Positions 8,904 through 16,652 of a stretch of 64,000 nucleotides of DNA are shown here, in pieces. Made by a program: the position numbers and the translations under genes. The DNA comes from Aquificota bacterium (GTDB lineage: Bacteria; Aquificota; Aquificia; Aquificales; Aquificaceae). The stretch covers positions 1,178,001 through 1,242,000 of the forward strand of contig CP076324.1 of assembly GCA_018771605.1 (NCBI GenBank). Reading direction: 5' to 3'. The notes below the pieces were generated by a model. That model was given only the letters and a program-made list of their open reading frames with translations, did not search any database and was not told the origin of the DNA. The stretch's first letter is position 1; every line of letters starts with the position of its first letter.

Positions 8904-9671
8904 ATGAGTACGAACATATTTAAGCAAAGGGAGAAGGAGTATGCCCTTGAGAGGCTAAGGGTCTTGAAAGGAAAGTATCCAGAGGCCTTAGAGGTCCTAA
9001 ACTTTTATGAACATATCCTTAGGTATCAAAGGGAAGCCTATCAATCTATCAAGGATAAGGATTGGCGCAAGGGCATAAAGTGGTTTTATAGGTTGCTGGA
9101 TATATGCATGGAAAATGGTAATGAGGAAATATCCAAAAGGGCGGAGGAGTTTAAAGGCATAGAAAGGGCGGTTCTTGAGAAGATGATAGGCGACTTTATA
9201 AAGGAAAAGAAGGCAAACCCCATAGATAGGTTTCTCTTCCTTTCCTTCTTAAACCCCTTTTATGAGCGCCTTGCGGAAGGTATGGACATTGATAAAGAAA
9301 ACTGGCTAAAAACCAAGTGTCCTGTGTGTGGCTTTAAGCCTTCCGTGTCTTACATAGCGGACAGCCAAGAGGTGGAAGGTGGAAGATTTTTGCGTTGCGT
9401 GCTTTGTAATACAGACTGGCTCTACAACAGGAACAGGTGTGTAAACTGTGGCAATGAGGACGATAAGGAGATGGACTACTATTATCAAGAAGAGAATAGG
9501 GCTGTCCAGCTACAGGTTTGTCAAAAGTGCGGACATTACATAAAGCTTATAGATATGCGATTGGATGGCCTTGCGGTACCGCATGTAGAGGACGTGGCTA
9601 CACTAATCCTTGACCTTTGGGCAAAGGAAAGGGGCTTTGTTAAGTTTGAAAACAATATATTTGGCTTATGA
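8904..9671 (+). CDS. fdhE: Formate dehydrogenase accessory protein FdhE
   Basis: 255 residues. Four CxxC pairs form two zinc/iron-binding rubredoxin-like modules: C139/C142 (KCPVCG), C165/C168 (LRCVLCNTDW), C179/C182 (CVNCG) and C206/C209 (CQKCG). RFLRCVLCNTDWLYNRNRC is a hallmark of FdhE. In E. coli FdhE binds the exported formate dehydrogenase catalytic subunit and is needed for its activity. It is cytoplasmic. It starts 1 base after sodC; the next gene overlaps its stop by four bases. Confidence 0.95.
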   Translation: MSTNIFKQREKEYALERLRVLKGKYPEALEVLNFYEHILRYQREAYQSIKDKDWRKGIKWFYRLLDICMENGNEEISKRAEEFKGIERAVLEKMIGDFIKEKKANPIDRFLFLSFLNPFYERLAEGMDIDKENWLKTKCPVCGFKPSVSYIADSQEVEGGRFLRCVLCNTDWLYNRNRCVNCGNEDDKEMDYYYQEENRAVQLQVCQKCGHYIKLIDMRLDGLAVPHVEDVATLILDLWAKERGFVKFENNIFGL

Positions 9672-10189
9672 TAGATAGAAGAACACTTATTGGCTTTTTG
9701 TGTTCTTTACCCTTGCTTGGTAGAGCGAAGAGCATGGATATAGTTATCTTAAACTGTATTATTAAAAGGGATAGGCTTTACAGGGTAGATGAGGAGAGGA
9801 TGCTCTTCCAGTGGGTAAAGGAAGAAGGCTCTGGCATATACTCTGTAGGCTTTATGCAGGTGCTTTCTTCCTTGGTATATCCCCTCTATGCCATAAAGAT
9901 AAAGCCGGTCAACACGGTGGTGGAGTACGATGGAAACCTTGCGGTGGTTGAGTCTGGAAAGAGGGTCTCCACCTTTCCAAGCCCCTTAAGCGGGAAGATA
10001 GTGGAGGCTAACAAGGCCCTTGAAAAGGATCCATCCCCCATAGTAAGTAAGCCTTATGATAGCTGGATTGTGAAGATAAGGGCAGACAGGCCAGAGGAGC
10101 TAAAGAGGCTTAAAAAAGCGGAAGATATAGCGGAAAAGGTAAAGACTATAATAATCCGTGAGAAGATTGAGTGCCTTCCAAAGGGTTAA
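9668..10189 (+). CDS. Lipoyl-domain (GcvH-like) protein with an export-like N-terminus
   Basis: 173 residues. The middle (about 80-135) matches glycine cleavage H-protein fold motifs: LAVVESGKRVSTFPSPLSG, with K98 at the lipoylation position, then VEANKALEKDPSPIVSKPYDSWIVKI. The first 20 residues (DRRTLIGFLCSLPLLGRA) are basic then hydrophobic and resemble a weak Tat or Sec signal, which H-proteins do not normally have. It overlaps fdhE by four bases (ATGA) and is followed immediately by tRNA-Sec, so it belongs to the formate dehydrogenase cluster. No glycine cleavage genes are nearby. Possible roles are a sulfur or one-carbon carrier for the enzyme; the function is not known. The domain assignment is fairly sure, the localisation is not. 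Confidence 0.75.
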   Translation: MIDRRTLIGFLCSLPLLGRAKSMDIVILNCIIKRDRLYRVDEERMLFQWVKEEGSGIYSVGFMQVLSSLVYPLYAIKIKPVNTVVEYDGNLAVVESGKRVSTFPSPLSGKIVEANKALEKDPSPIVSKPYDSWIVKIRADRPEELKRLKKAEDIAEKVKTIIIREKIECLPKG

Positions 10190-10285
10190 GGGAGAGCTTG
10201 ACGCGCTGGTGCGGTCCCGGGACTTCAAATCCCGTGAGGGGTCCTGCAAAGGGTCCCTGGAGGGTTCGATTCCCTTGCTCTCCCG
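10190..10285 (+). tRNA. selC: tRNA-Sec (anticodon UCA)
   Basis: An 8-bp acceptor stem GGGAGAGC (10190-10197) pairs with GCTCTCCC (10277-10284), with discriminator G. The anticodon stem CGGGA/TCCCG encloses CTTCAAA with anticodon TCA at 10225-10227, which reads UGA. The extra-long D stem (GAC plus CGC, with a bulged G), the long variable arm (about 10236-10260) and the T arm AGGG-TTCGATT-CCCT fit SelC. CCA is not encoded. It lies directly behind the selenoprotein operon on the same strand. selA, selB and selD are not in the window. Confidence 0.96.
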
Positions 10286-10288
10286 TTG

Positions 10289-10294
10289 TATAAT
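10289..10294 (+). promoter_or_regulatory. -10 box directly before the Cys-containing small protein
   Basis: TATAAT ends 7 bases before the ATG at 10302 and no Shine-Dalgarno is present, so the transcript may be leaderless. It begins only 4 bases after the tRNA-Sec 3' end. Confidence 0.5.
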
Positions 10295-10301
10295 TAAAGC
10301 T

Positions 10302-10634
10302 ATGAGGGTGTCCGAGTACGTAGAAAAGGGCCTTAAGAATATGGTGGAGGAGAAGCCTGAGGGCTATATGGAGCTTGGCAAATGCACCTCTGGGTGCCAC
10401 TCTGTGGCCTTTTTTATTAAAGGGACTCCAGAGAAGGTGGAAGATATAAAGTTTAAGGCCACCAAAAGGTGTAAAAAGCTCCTTGCGGTGGCAGACTTTG
10501 TAGCGCAAAAAATCAAAGAAAGGGGAAAGGTAGAGCTAAAGGAGGAAGAAATCTTAAGCTACTTCTCCGATGAGAAGGAACAAGACAAGCTAAAAGATAG
10601 GCTAAACATAGTAAAGACAGCCCTCGGGCTTTAG
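10302..10634 (+). CDS. Small cysteine-containing protein, possibly NifU/IscU-N-like
   Basis: 110 residues starting MRVSEYVEKGLKNM. A longer frame exists upstream but would run through the tRNA-Sec gene, so ATG 10302, just behind a TATAAT box, is chosen. Three cysteines (C28, C32, C57) lie in ELGKCTSGCHSV and ATKRCKKL, followed by a helical, charged C-terminal half. The layout of a beta part with two Cys followed by helices with a third is reminiscent of the IscU/NifU N-terminal scaffold, but the match is weak and I do not assign a function. thrS follows after 20 bases. Confidence 0.7.
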   Translation: MRVSEYVEKGLKNMVEEKPEGYMELGKCTSGCHSVAFFIKGTPEKVEDIKFKATKRCKKLLAVADFVAQKIKERGKVELKEEEILSYFSDEKEQDKLKDRLNIVKTALGL

Positions 10635-10641
10635 AAGAAAT

Positions 10642-10647
10642 TATAAT
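10642..10647 (+). promoter_or_regulatory. -10 box directly before thrS
   Basis: TATAAT ends 7 bases before the thrS ATG at 10655. As for the preceding gene, there is no obvious ribosome site, so a leaderless message is likely. Confidence 0.5.
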
Positions 10648-10654
10648 TAACCTT

Positions 10655-12568
10655 ATGGTAAAGGTAAGGTTGAACGGCAAAGAAATAAGTGTGGAGAAAG
10701 GTACGCCACTTGGAGAGGTTTTTAAGTCTCTTGGCATAGATGGAGCCATAGGCGCAAAGGCTGGCTCAAGGCTAATAGACCTTCTTACACCCATAAGGGA
10801 AGACATAGAGATCACACCCATCTACAAGGAAGACCCGGAGAGCCTTGAGATAATGAGGCACACCCTCTCCCACATAATGGCGCAGGCCCTAAAGGAGATA
10901 TATGGCTACGATAAGGTCCATCTGGGTGTTGGTCCAACTACAGAAGAGGGCTTTTATTACGATGTGGAAGTAGAAGGGCATACCATAAGCTCTGAGGACC
11001 TACCAAAAATAGAAGAGAAGATGAGGGAGATAATAAGGAAAAACTACCCCATATTTAGAAAGGAGTTAGACAGGGAAGAGGCCATAAGGCTATTTTCCGA
11101 GCTAAAAGAAAAGTACAAACTGGACATAATAAACAGGATAGATGAAAAGGACATAATATCCGTCTATGGACAGGATGGCTTTACGGACCTTTGCAGAGGT
11201 CCTCATGTGCCTTCAACAGGTATGGTGGGAGAGTTTAAGCTTACCCATGTGGCTGGCGCCTACTGGATGGGAGATTCTTCCAAGCCCATGCTCCAGAGGA
11301 TATACGGCATAGCCTTTTGGAGCAAGGAAGAGCTGGAAGAGAGGCTAAGGCTGTATGAAGAGGCAAAAAAGAGGGACCACAGAAGGCTTGGAAAGGAGCT
11401 TGAGCTTTTCCTAATAGAGGATGAGGTGGGTGCGGGCCTTGTGCTTTGGCTTCCAAAGGGAGCAATCCTGAGAAAGACACTTGAAGATTATTGGAAGGAA
11501 GAACACATAAAAAGAGGCTACCAGCTTGTCTATACTCCTCATGTGGGAAATGCCAAGCTTTGGCAAACAAGCGGGCATCTTGACTACTACAGGCCCAACA
11601 TGTTCTCTCCCATGGAAATTGAAAATGAGGAATACTTTGTAAAGCCTATGAACTGTCCTTTCCACATAGCCATATATAAAAGCAAGGTAAGGAGCTACAA
11701 AGAGCTTCCCTTAAAGCTTGCAGAGCTTGGCACCGTTTATAGGTATGAGATGTCGGGTGTGCTTCATGGCCTTATGAGAGTCAGGGGCTTTACACAGGAC
11801 GATGCCCATATTATATGCACGCCAGAGCAGGTGGAAGGCGTAATAGAGGAGACCTTACAGTTTGCCATAGATATGCTAAGGTCCTTTGGCTTTGAAGACT
11901 TTAAGGTTTACATATCCACCAAGCCGGAGGATGCCATAGGTTCGCAGGAGCAGTGGCAGTTGGCAGAGGGCGCCCTAAGGAAGGCTGTGGAAAAGGTGGG
12001 TCTTGAGTATGAGATAGATGAGGGTGGCGGAGCCTTCTATGGTCCCAAGATAGATGTAAAGATAAAAGATGCCATAGGGAGGCTTTGGCAGTGTTCCACC
12101 ATACAGTTTGACTTTAACCTTCCAGAACGCTTTGACATGGAGTATGTGGGACCAGACAACAAAAGACACAGGCCCTATATGATACACAGAGCCATCTTTG
12201 GCTCCATTGAAAGGTTTGTGGGAGTCCTTTTAGAACATTATGCTGGGCTTTTGCCTTTGTGGCTCTCTCCAGTGCAGGTAAAGATAATTCCCATTTCACC
12301 AGAAAAGCATGGAGATTATGCAAGGGAGGTGGAAGGCAGGCTAAAAGAAAAAGGTATAAGGGTAGAGTTGGATATGAGGGATGAAAGGCTAAACGCACGT
12401 ATAAGGGATGCGGAGCTTCAAAAGGTGCCCTATGTGGTGGTTTTGGGAGACAAAGAGGTGGAGAGCAAGAGCCTGTCGGTTAGGAGTAAAAAGGAAGGAA
12501 ACCTTGGAACCATGTCCTTAGAAAACTTTGAACAAATGCTTTTGGACAAGATAAGGAGTAAACAGTGA
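10655..12568 (+). CDS. thrS: Threonyl-tRNA synthetase
   Basis: 637 residues, full length for ThrRS. Domains in order: TGS (1-60, VRLNGKEISVEKGTPLGEV), the second additional (editing-related) domain with HTLSHIMAQAL and GFYYDVE, the class II catalytic core with motif 2 TVYRYEMSGVLHGLMRVRGFTQDDAHI and zinc Cys in MNCPFHIAIYKS, motif 3 around GSIERFVGVLLEH, and the anticodon-binding domain (about 540-637). It charges tRNA-Thr in the cytoplasm. The next gene overlaps its stop by four bases (GTGA), so the two are coupled although functionally unrelated. Confidence 0.97.
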   Translation: MVKVRLNGKEISVEKGTPLGEVFKSLGIDGAIGAKAGSRLIDLLTPIREDIEITPIYKEDPESLEIMRHTLSHIMAQALKEIYGYDKVHLGVGPTTEEGFYYDVEVEGHTISSEDLPKIEEKMREIIRKNYPIFRKELDREEAIRLFSELKEKYKLDIINRIDEKDIISVYGQDGFTDLCRGPHVPSTGMVGEFKLTHVAGAYWMGDSSKPMLQRIYGIAFWSKEELEERLRLYEEAKKRDHRRLGKELELFLIEDEVGAGLVLWLPKGAILRKTLEDYWKEEHIKRGYQLVYTPHVGNAKLWQTSGHLDYYRPNMFSPMEIENEEYFVKPMNCPFHIAIYKSKVRSYKELPLKLAELGTVYRYEMSGVLHGLMRVRGFTQDDAHIICTPEQVEGVIEETLQFAIDMLRSFGFEDFKVYISTKPEDAIGSQEQWQLAEGALRKAVEKVGLEYEIDEGGGAFYGPKIDVKIKDAIGRLWQCSTIQFDFNLPERFDMEYVGPDNKRHRPYMIHRAIFGSIERFVGVLLEHYAGLLPLWLSPVQVKIIPISPEKHGDYAREVEGRLKEKGIRVELDMRDERLNARIRDAELQKVPYVVVLGDKEVESKSLSVRSKKEGNLGTMSLENFEQMLLDKIRSKQ

Positions 12569-13728
12569 AAAAGGTAGTGGTTTTGGGCGGTGGTATTGCT
12601 GGCGTTGAATGTGCCATCTTTTTAAGAAAGTATGGCTTTGAGGTAGAGCTTATTTCCGACAGGGATTATCTGTTTGTTTATCCCATATCCATATGGATAC
12701 CTACCGGAGAGAAAAACTTTGAAGATGTATGCATACCTCTTGAAAGCCTTTCAAAGGCGCATGGTTTTAATTTTGTAAAGGACAAGGTGGTGCTTGTGAA
12801 CAGAGAAGGTTTTGTCTTGGAAAAAGGTGGAGAAAGGCGGGACTTTGATTACCTTGTAATAGCTCTTGGTCAACGGAAATTGGCCCATAAAGGTATAGAA
12901 TACACCTATTCCATATGCGGCTCTCCCGAGGAAACTCTTGATTATAAAAAGAGGCTTGAAGAACTGATAAGCAAAGGTGAAGGTAAGCTTGCCTTTGGCT
13001 TTGGTGGGAATCCTAAGGCAAAGGAGGCGGTAAGAGGTGGCCCAGTTTTTGAGCTTCTTTTTAACGTTGATTACATGCTAAGGAAGAAAGGGATAAGGAA
13101 CAGGTTTGAACTTACCTTTTTTGCTCCCATGCCAAAGCCTGGAGAAAGGCTGGGAGAAAGAGCTTTGAGCATGTTGGATTATTTCTTTAAAAAGCTTAAC
13201 ATAAGGGCTATTACTGGAAAGAAAATATTGGAATTTACGCCAGATGGTGTGGTGTTGGAAGACCAAAAGATAGAGGCCGACCTTGTGTGCTTTGTGCCAG
13301 GTGGCGATGGGCATGAAGCTATCAAAAAGGGAGACCTTCCCCAAAATGAAAGTGGTTTTATCCTTGTGGACCATTATAATAAGGTAAAGGAATGCCATAA
13401 GATATATGCCATAGGCGACTGTGTGGCCTTAGAAGGCCCCGAATGGAAGGCAAAACAAGGACACCTTGCGGAAGTTATGGCAAGAAACGTGGCATACAAC
13501 ATAGCCTTAGAAGAAGGCCTTGTAAAGGGTGAACCTAAATCTTACCTGCCTCACATAAATATACTCTGTCTTATGGATATGGGAAACGGTGGCGGTCTTG
13601 CCTATAGGGATGGTAAAAGAGCCCTTCTTGTACCATTGCCTGTGGTTGGACATTGGATGAAAAAGGCTTGGGGAGTATACTATAAACTTTCAAAGCTTGG
13701 AAAGATCCCAAGACTTCCGGGTATGTAA
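12565..13728 (+). CDS. Sulfide:quinone oxidoreductase-like FAD flavoprotein
   Basis: 387 residues of the two-dinucleotide-binding-domain flavoprotein family. N-terminal FAD motif VVLGGGIAGVECA, a central FDYLVIALGQR motif, and C-terminal YAIGDCVAL for FAD contact. FVYPISIWIPTG and the long C-terminal part resemble SQR and type-2 NADH dehydrogenase-like proteins. The start is GTG, overlapping the thrS stop. Catalytic cysteines of sulfide:quinone reductases are not all clear: candidates are in DVCIPLE and SICGSPEE. It probably oxidises sulfide or a related donor at the membrane and reduces quinone, in line with a sulfur-oxidising lifestyle. Exact substrate uncertain. Confidence 0.75.
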   Translation: MKKVVVLGGGIAGVECAIFLRKYGFEVELISDRDYLFVYPISIWIPTGEKNFEDVCIPLESLSKAHGFNFVKDKVVLVNREGFVLEKGGERRDFDYLVIALGQRKLAHKGIEYTYSICGSPEETLDYKKRLEELISKGEGKLAFGFGGNPKAKEAVRGGPVFELLFNVDYMLRKKGIRNRFELTFFAPMPKPGERLGERALSMLDYFFKKLNIRAITGKKILEFTPDGVVLEDQKIEADLVCFVPGGDGHEAIKKGDLPQNESGFILVDHYNKVKECHKIYAIGDCVALEGPEWKAKQGHLAEVMARNVAYNIALEEGLVKGEPKSYLPHINILCLMDMGNGGGLAYRDGKRALLVPLPVVGHWMKKAWGVYYKLSKLGKIPRLPGM

Positions 13729-13735
13729 TGGTTTG

Positions 13736-13741
13736 TATAAT
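13736..13741 (+). promoter_or_regulatory. -10 box directly before the universal stress protein gene
   Basis: TATAAT ends 6 bases before the ATG at 13748, with no ribosome site between. It supports that ATG over an upstream in-frame start at 13697, which would overlap the previous gene. Confidence 0.5.
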
Positions 13742-13747
13742 TTTAGT

Positions 13748-14488
13748 ATGGCCTATACCATAGAGAAGGTTGGTGCCTACTTATCAGAAGAAGATGAAAA
13801 CTATTTAATTTACGTTAAGGCTATAGCTACACGATTAAAAATAAAGCCGGAGTTTATATTAGAGGAGAAAGTATTTCAAGAAAAACCATTATGGAGCTTT
13901 TTTGAAGATTATGATTTATATACCATTTCAAAAAAGGAGGAAAGTATTCTTAATATTCTTGAAGAAAAATACGACCTTCTCTTTGTAAAATACAAAAAAC
14001 AGCTCTTTGGTAAATCTGTCCCGGAGTGGATGCTGTCAGATACAAGTAAGTTAAGGTTTTGGGTATACAAAGAAGGAGCAAAAATTGATATAAGAAGAGT
14101 TTGCCTTCCCATAGACTTTTCCGAAAGGTCAATAAAACAGGTAGAGTTTGCAGAGTATCTAAAAAACTTCTTTGACTTTGATTATGACCTTGTGTATGCT
14201 ATGAACATGGAAAGGTTAAAGGGCAAGCTTAGTAAAACAGACTACGACAAAAGCCTTTCTGATAAAAAGGAAGAGGTTATACAACTTTATACAGATATGT
14301 TTGCGGAGAAAGAATTTAACCTTACCATGCTTGAGGGAGACCCATACAAAGAGATGGTAAAGTATATAAACTCTTCCGACTACGACCTTGTGGTTATAGG
14401 TAGAAGGGGTAAGGGCATGAGGGAGAGGATAGGAAGCGTGTCCCTTCATATGGTAAGGAGCTTAAAATGCCCAGTGGTTGTCCTATAA
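13748..14488 (+). CDS. Universal stress protein (UspA family)
   Basis: 246 residues. The C-terminal 140 residues form a USP domain: IRRVCLPIDFSERSIKQ at its start and the ATP-binding signature VIGRRGKGMRERIGSVS near the end, followed by LKCPVVVL. The N-terminal 110 residues are a diverged region, possibly a second degenerate USP half. ATP-binding USPs act in cytoplasmic stress responses. The start is set by the TATAAT six bases upstream. It overlaps the next gene by 22 bases. Confidence 0.85.
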   Translation: MAYTIEKVGAYLSEEDENYLIYVKAIATRLKIKPEFILEEKVFQEKPLWSFFEDYDLYTISKKEESILNILEEKYDLLFVKYKKQLFGKSVPEWMLSDTSKLRFWVYKEGAKIDIRRVCLPIDFSERSIKQVEFAEYLKNFFDFDYDLVYAMNMERLKGKLSKTDYDKSLSDKKEEVIQLYTDMFAEKEFNLTMLEGDPYKEMVKYINSSDYDLVVIGRRGKGMRERIGSVSLHMVRSLKCPVVVL

Positions 14489-15126
14489 GCACCTTTGCTA
14501 AGTTTTTCCTTGCTCCCTTTTGCCCCATAACAAAGAGTATTTTTAGAAAGGTTTTTAAGATAGAGGTCTATGGCCTTGAAAACATACCAAAAGGCCCATG
14601 TATAGTGGCCAGCAACCACAGAAGCCACCTTGACCCACCCGTGTTAAATGCAGTCTTTCCACAGCCCCTTTGGTTCCTTGCCAAGGAGGAACTCTTTAAA
14701 ATTCCCATACTTGGCAGGCTACTTCCACATATGGGGGCCTTGCCGGTAAAAAGAGGCTCGGGGGACTTGGAGGTTTTGGAGCTTGCCATGGAGCTTATGC
14801 ACTTTGGTTGTAAGGTTTGTATATTTCCAGAAGGCACAAGGGCAAGGCCCGGAGAGTTTTTAAAGCCCAAGCTGGGTGTGGGTCTTTTGGCCATAAAGAG
14901 CCAAAGGCCCGTTTTGCCCGTCTATATTGAAGGCACAGACATGGTATTCCCAAAGGGTGCCAAATTCCCAAAGCCGGGCCATCCCATAAGGGTCTTTATT
15001 GGAAAAAGCAAAGTCTATCATGGCGAAGAAAGCCCAAGGGAATACAGGAGAGTGGCAGAGGAGATAATGGAGAGCATAAAGGAGCTTGCCTATGCCAAAG
15101 GTGGTATGCATAGTAGGATACCATAA
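14467..15126 (+). CDS. plsC: 1-acyl-sn-glycerol-3-phosphate acyltransferase
   Basis: 219 residues. Acyltransferase block I NHRSHLD (50-56, the HxxxxD catalytic pair) and block III FPEGTRARPGE (120-130) are intact, with an N-terminal hydrophobic segment for membrane association. It adds the second acyl chain to lysophosphatidic acid, making phosphatidic acid at the inner membrane. The ATG start lies within the end of the usp gene. Another function within the PlsC superfamily (for example lyso-lipid acyltransferase) is possible, but the genomic copy looks like a canonical short PlsC. Confidence 0.88.
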   Translation: MPSGCPISTFAKFFLAPFCPITKSIFRKVFKIEVYGLENIPKGPCIVASNHRSHLDPPVLNAVFPQPLWFLAKEELFKIPILGRLLPHMGALPVKRGSGDLEVLELAMELMHFGCKVCIFPEGTRARPGEFLKPKLGVGLLAIKSQRPVLPVYIEGTDMVFPKGAKFPKPGHPIRVFIGKSKVYHGEESPREYRRVAEEIMESIKELAYAKGGMHSRIP

Positions 15127-15502
15127 CTCGGGAAAGACAAGCCTAATAGAGAGGCTAATACCGGAGCTTCAAAGGAGAGGCTATAAGGTGGGCTACATAA
15201 AGCATGACCCAAAGGGGCATGGCATAACAGACAAGGAAGGAAGCGATACAGACAGGGTATTCAAGCTTTTGAATAAGGTTGCCCTTATCTCTCCACAGAA
15301 GCTTACCCTTTGGGAGAAGAGGGAAGATGATCCGCTAAAGGTTGTAGAAGAATACTTTTCCGACTGCCACATTGTTATCCTTGAGGGCTGGAAGTCTTTG
15401 GAGGGTGTTAAAAAGGTTGTGGTAGGGGACTTGGAGGTGGAAGGCCTTAGGGTAGATGGACTTGAGGATTTGGATAGGCTTGTGGATTTTATACTGGAGT
15501 GA
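15092..15502 (+). CDS. mobB: Molybdopterin-guanine dinucleotide biosynthesis adapter protein MobB
   Basis: 136 residues. P-loop GYHNSGKT (9-16), then RGYKVGYIKHDPKGH, a MobB hallmark, and an ILEGWKSLEG motif. MobB is a GTP-binding helper of MobA in attaching GMP to molybdopterin, giving the bis-MGD cofactor that formate dehydrogenase and nitrate reductase in this window need. ATG 15092 is chosen because AAGGAG sits 7 bases before it. It overlaps plsC by 35 bases. A repeat element begins 1-2 bases after the stop. Confidence 0.92.
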   Translation: MPKVVCIVGYHNSGKTSLIERLIPELQRRGYKVGYIKHDPKGHGITDKEGSDTDRVFKLLNKVALISPQKLTLWEKREDDPLKVVEEYFSDCHIVILEGWKSLEGVKKVVVGDLEVEGLRVDGLEDLDRLVDFILE

Positions 15503-15503
15503 T

Positions 15504-15722
15504 AAAAATAAATGAGACAAAATTTTGCCTGCTTCATTTTTTTTCAAAATATTTGAAGCAAAGGTGATGTGAGAAATTCCCTTTTGTAGGGGCATTATGC
15601 ATGGCGCCGTAGGGACTGGTTAAAAACCTGTTTAACACACTTCTACCTTATTTGTCTCATTTATTTTTGGCAAAAAGTGATGGTGGCCTTCCCTTCGGTT
15701 AATTAATTTCTCACCCTGCGTG
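15504..15722. repeat. Nested short inverted-repeat elements (MITE/IS relic) between mobB and thrB
   Basis: Two interleaved elements. (1) AAAAATAAATGAGACAAA at 15504-15521 and its exact reverse complement at 15651-15668, an 18-bp perfect inverted repeat enclosing 129 bp. (2) GTGAGAAATTCCCTTT (15569-15584) matches the inner right end of the 966-bp IS found at 33.3 and 56.9 kb, and AATTTCTCACCCTGCGTGT (15705-15723) matches its left end with one mismatch, both facing as in an internally deleted copy. The near-palindrome GGCATTATGCATGGCGCC (15591-15608) has a sister at 3645-3662. No coding capacity. Confidence 0.75.
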
Positions 15723-15746
15723 TGTAAAGTAATATAGACTATATAT

Positions 15747-16652
15747 ATGCTCAAGATTAAAGTTCCCGCAAGCACGAGCAACTTTGGTGCTGGCTTTGAT
15801 GCCTTTGGCCTTGCCCTAAGCCTTTACAATGAGTTTTATGTGGAGCCTTCCGGCTCCTATAATGTCCAGATAGAAGGCGAGGGCTCAAACCTTCCCACCG
15901 ATGAGGAAAACCTGTTTATAAAGGTCTACAAAAGGGCTTGCAAGACCCTTGGAAAGGAAGAAGTTCCCATAAGCCTCAAACAGATAAACCGTGTGCCTAC
16001 CGCAAGGGGCCTTGGCTCTTCGGCCACTGCCATAGTGGGTGGCATACTGGCCTGCCAAGCCTTGCATGGCCTTGATATAAGCCTTGAGGAAAAGCTAAAA
16101 ATAGCCTTTGAGTTTGAAAGGCATCCCGATAACCTTCTTCCTGCCTTTCTTGGTGGCTTTGTGGTATGCGCAAGCACGGAGGAAGGGGTAAAGTTCATAA
16201 GGCTTGACTTTCCAAAGGAGATAAAGGTGGTGGTCTGCGTGCCAGACTTTGAGCTTTCCACAGAGAAGGCGAGGGAGGTGATAAAGAAGGAGGTAAGCTT
16301 AAAGGATGCGGTCTTTAACCTTCAGAGGTCAGCTCTTTTTGTGGCAAGCCTATTATCAAAGAACTTTGAACTTTTAAAGGAAGCTGTAAAGGATAGGCTC
16401 CACCAGCCTTACAGGGCCCATCTTATTCCGGGCTTTTGGCAGGTGTTGGAAGAGGCCTACAAGTTTGGAGCCTTGGCCGTCTTTTTGAGCGGTGCTGGCC
16501 CCTCTGTGGCAAGCTTGTGCCTTGATAAGATGGAGGAAGTAGGCAATGCCATGGTAAAAGCCTTTGAAGATGCCGGTGTAAAGGCCAAATACATGGTGCT
16601 TGAGGTGGCAGAAGAGGGAGCCTTGGTAGAGTATGAAGGTTCTAACCCTTGA
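15747..16652 (+). CDS. thrB: Homoserine kinase
   Basis: 301 residues of the GHMP kinase family. N-terminal VPASTSNFGAGFDAFGLAL, ATP-binding PTARGLGSSATAIVGG (84-99) and C-terminal FLSGAGPSVASL are the three GHMP motifs as found in ThrB. It phosphorylates homoserine in threonine synthesis. The start ATG follows an AT-rich TATAGACTATATAT stretch without a ribosome site, so it may be leaderless. It overlaps coaX by 20 bases. Confidence 0.93.
   Translation: MLKIKVPASTSNFGAGFDAFGLALSLYNEFYVEPSGSYNVQIEGEGSNLPTDEENLFIKVYKRACKTLGKEEVPISLKQINRVPTARGLGSSATAIVGGILACQALHGLDISLEEKLKIAFEFERHPDNLLPAFLGGFVVCASTEEGVKFIRLDFPKEIKVVVCVPDFELSTEKAREVIKKEVSLKDAVFNLQRSALFVASLLSKNFELLKEAVKDRLHQPYRAHLIPGFWQVLEEAYKFGALAVFLSGAGPSVASLCLDKMEEVGNAMVKAFEDAGVKAKYMVLEVAEEGALVEYEGSNP

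Noticed and set aside
10158-10301. 5' extension of the small Cys protein upstream of ATG 10302
   Set aside because: It would be encoded by the tRNA-Sec gene; a TATAAT box just before 10302 supports the shorter form.
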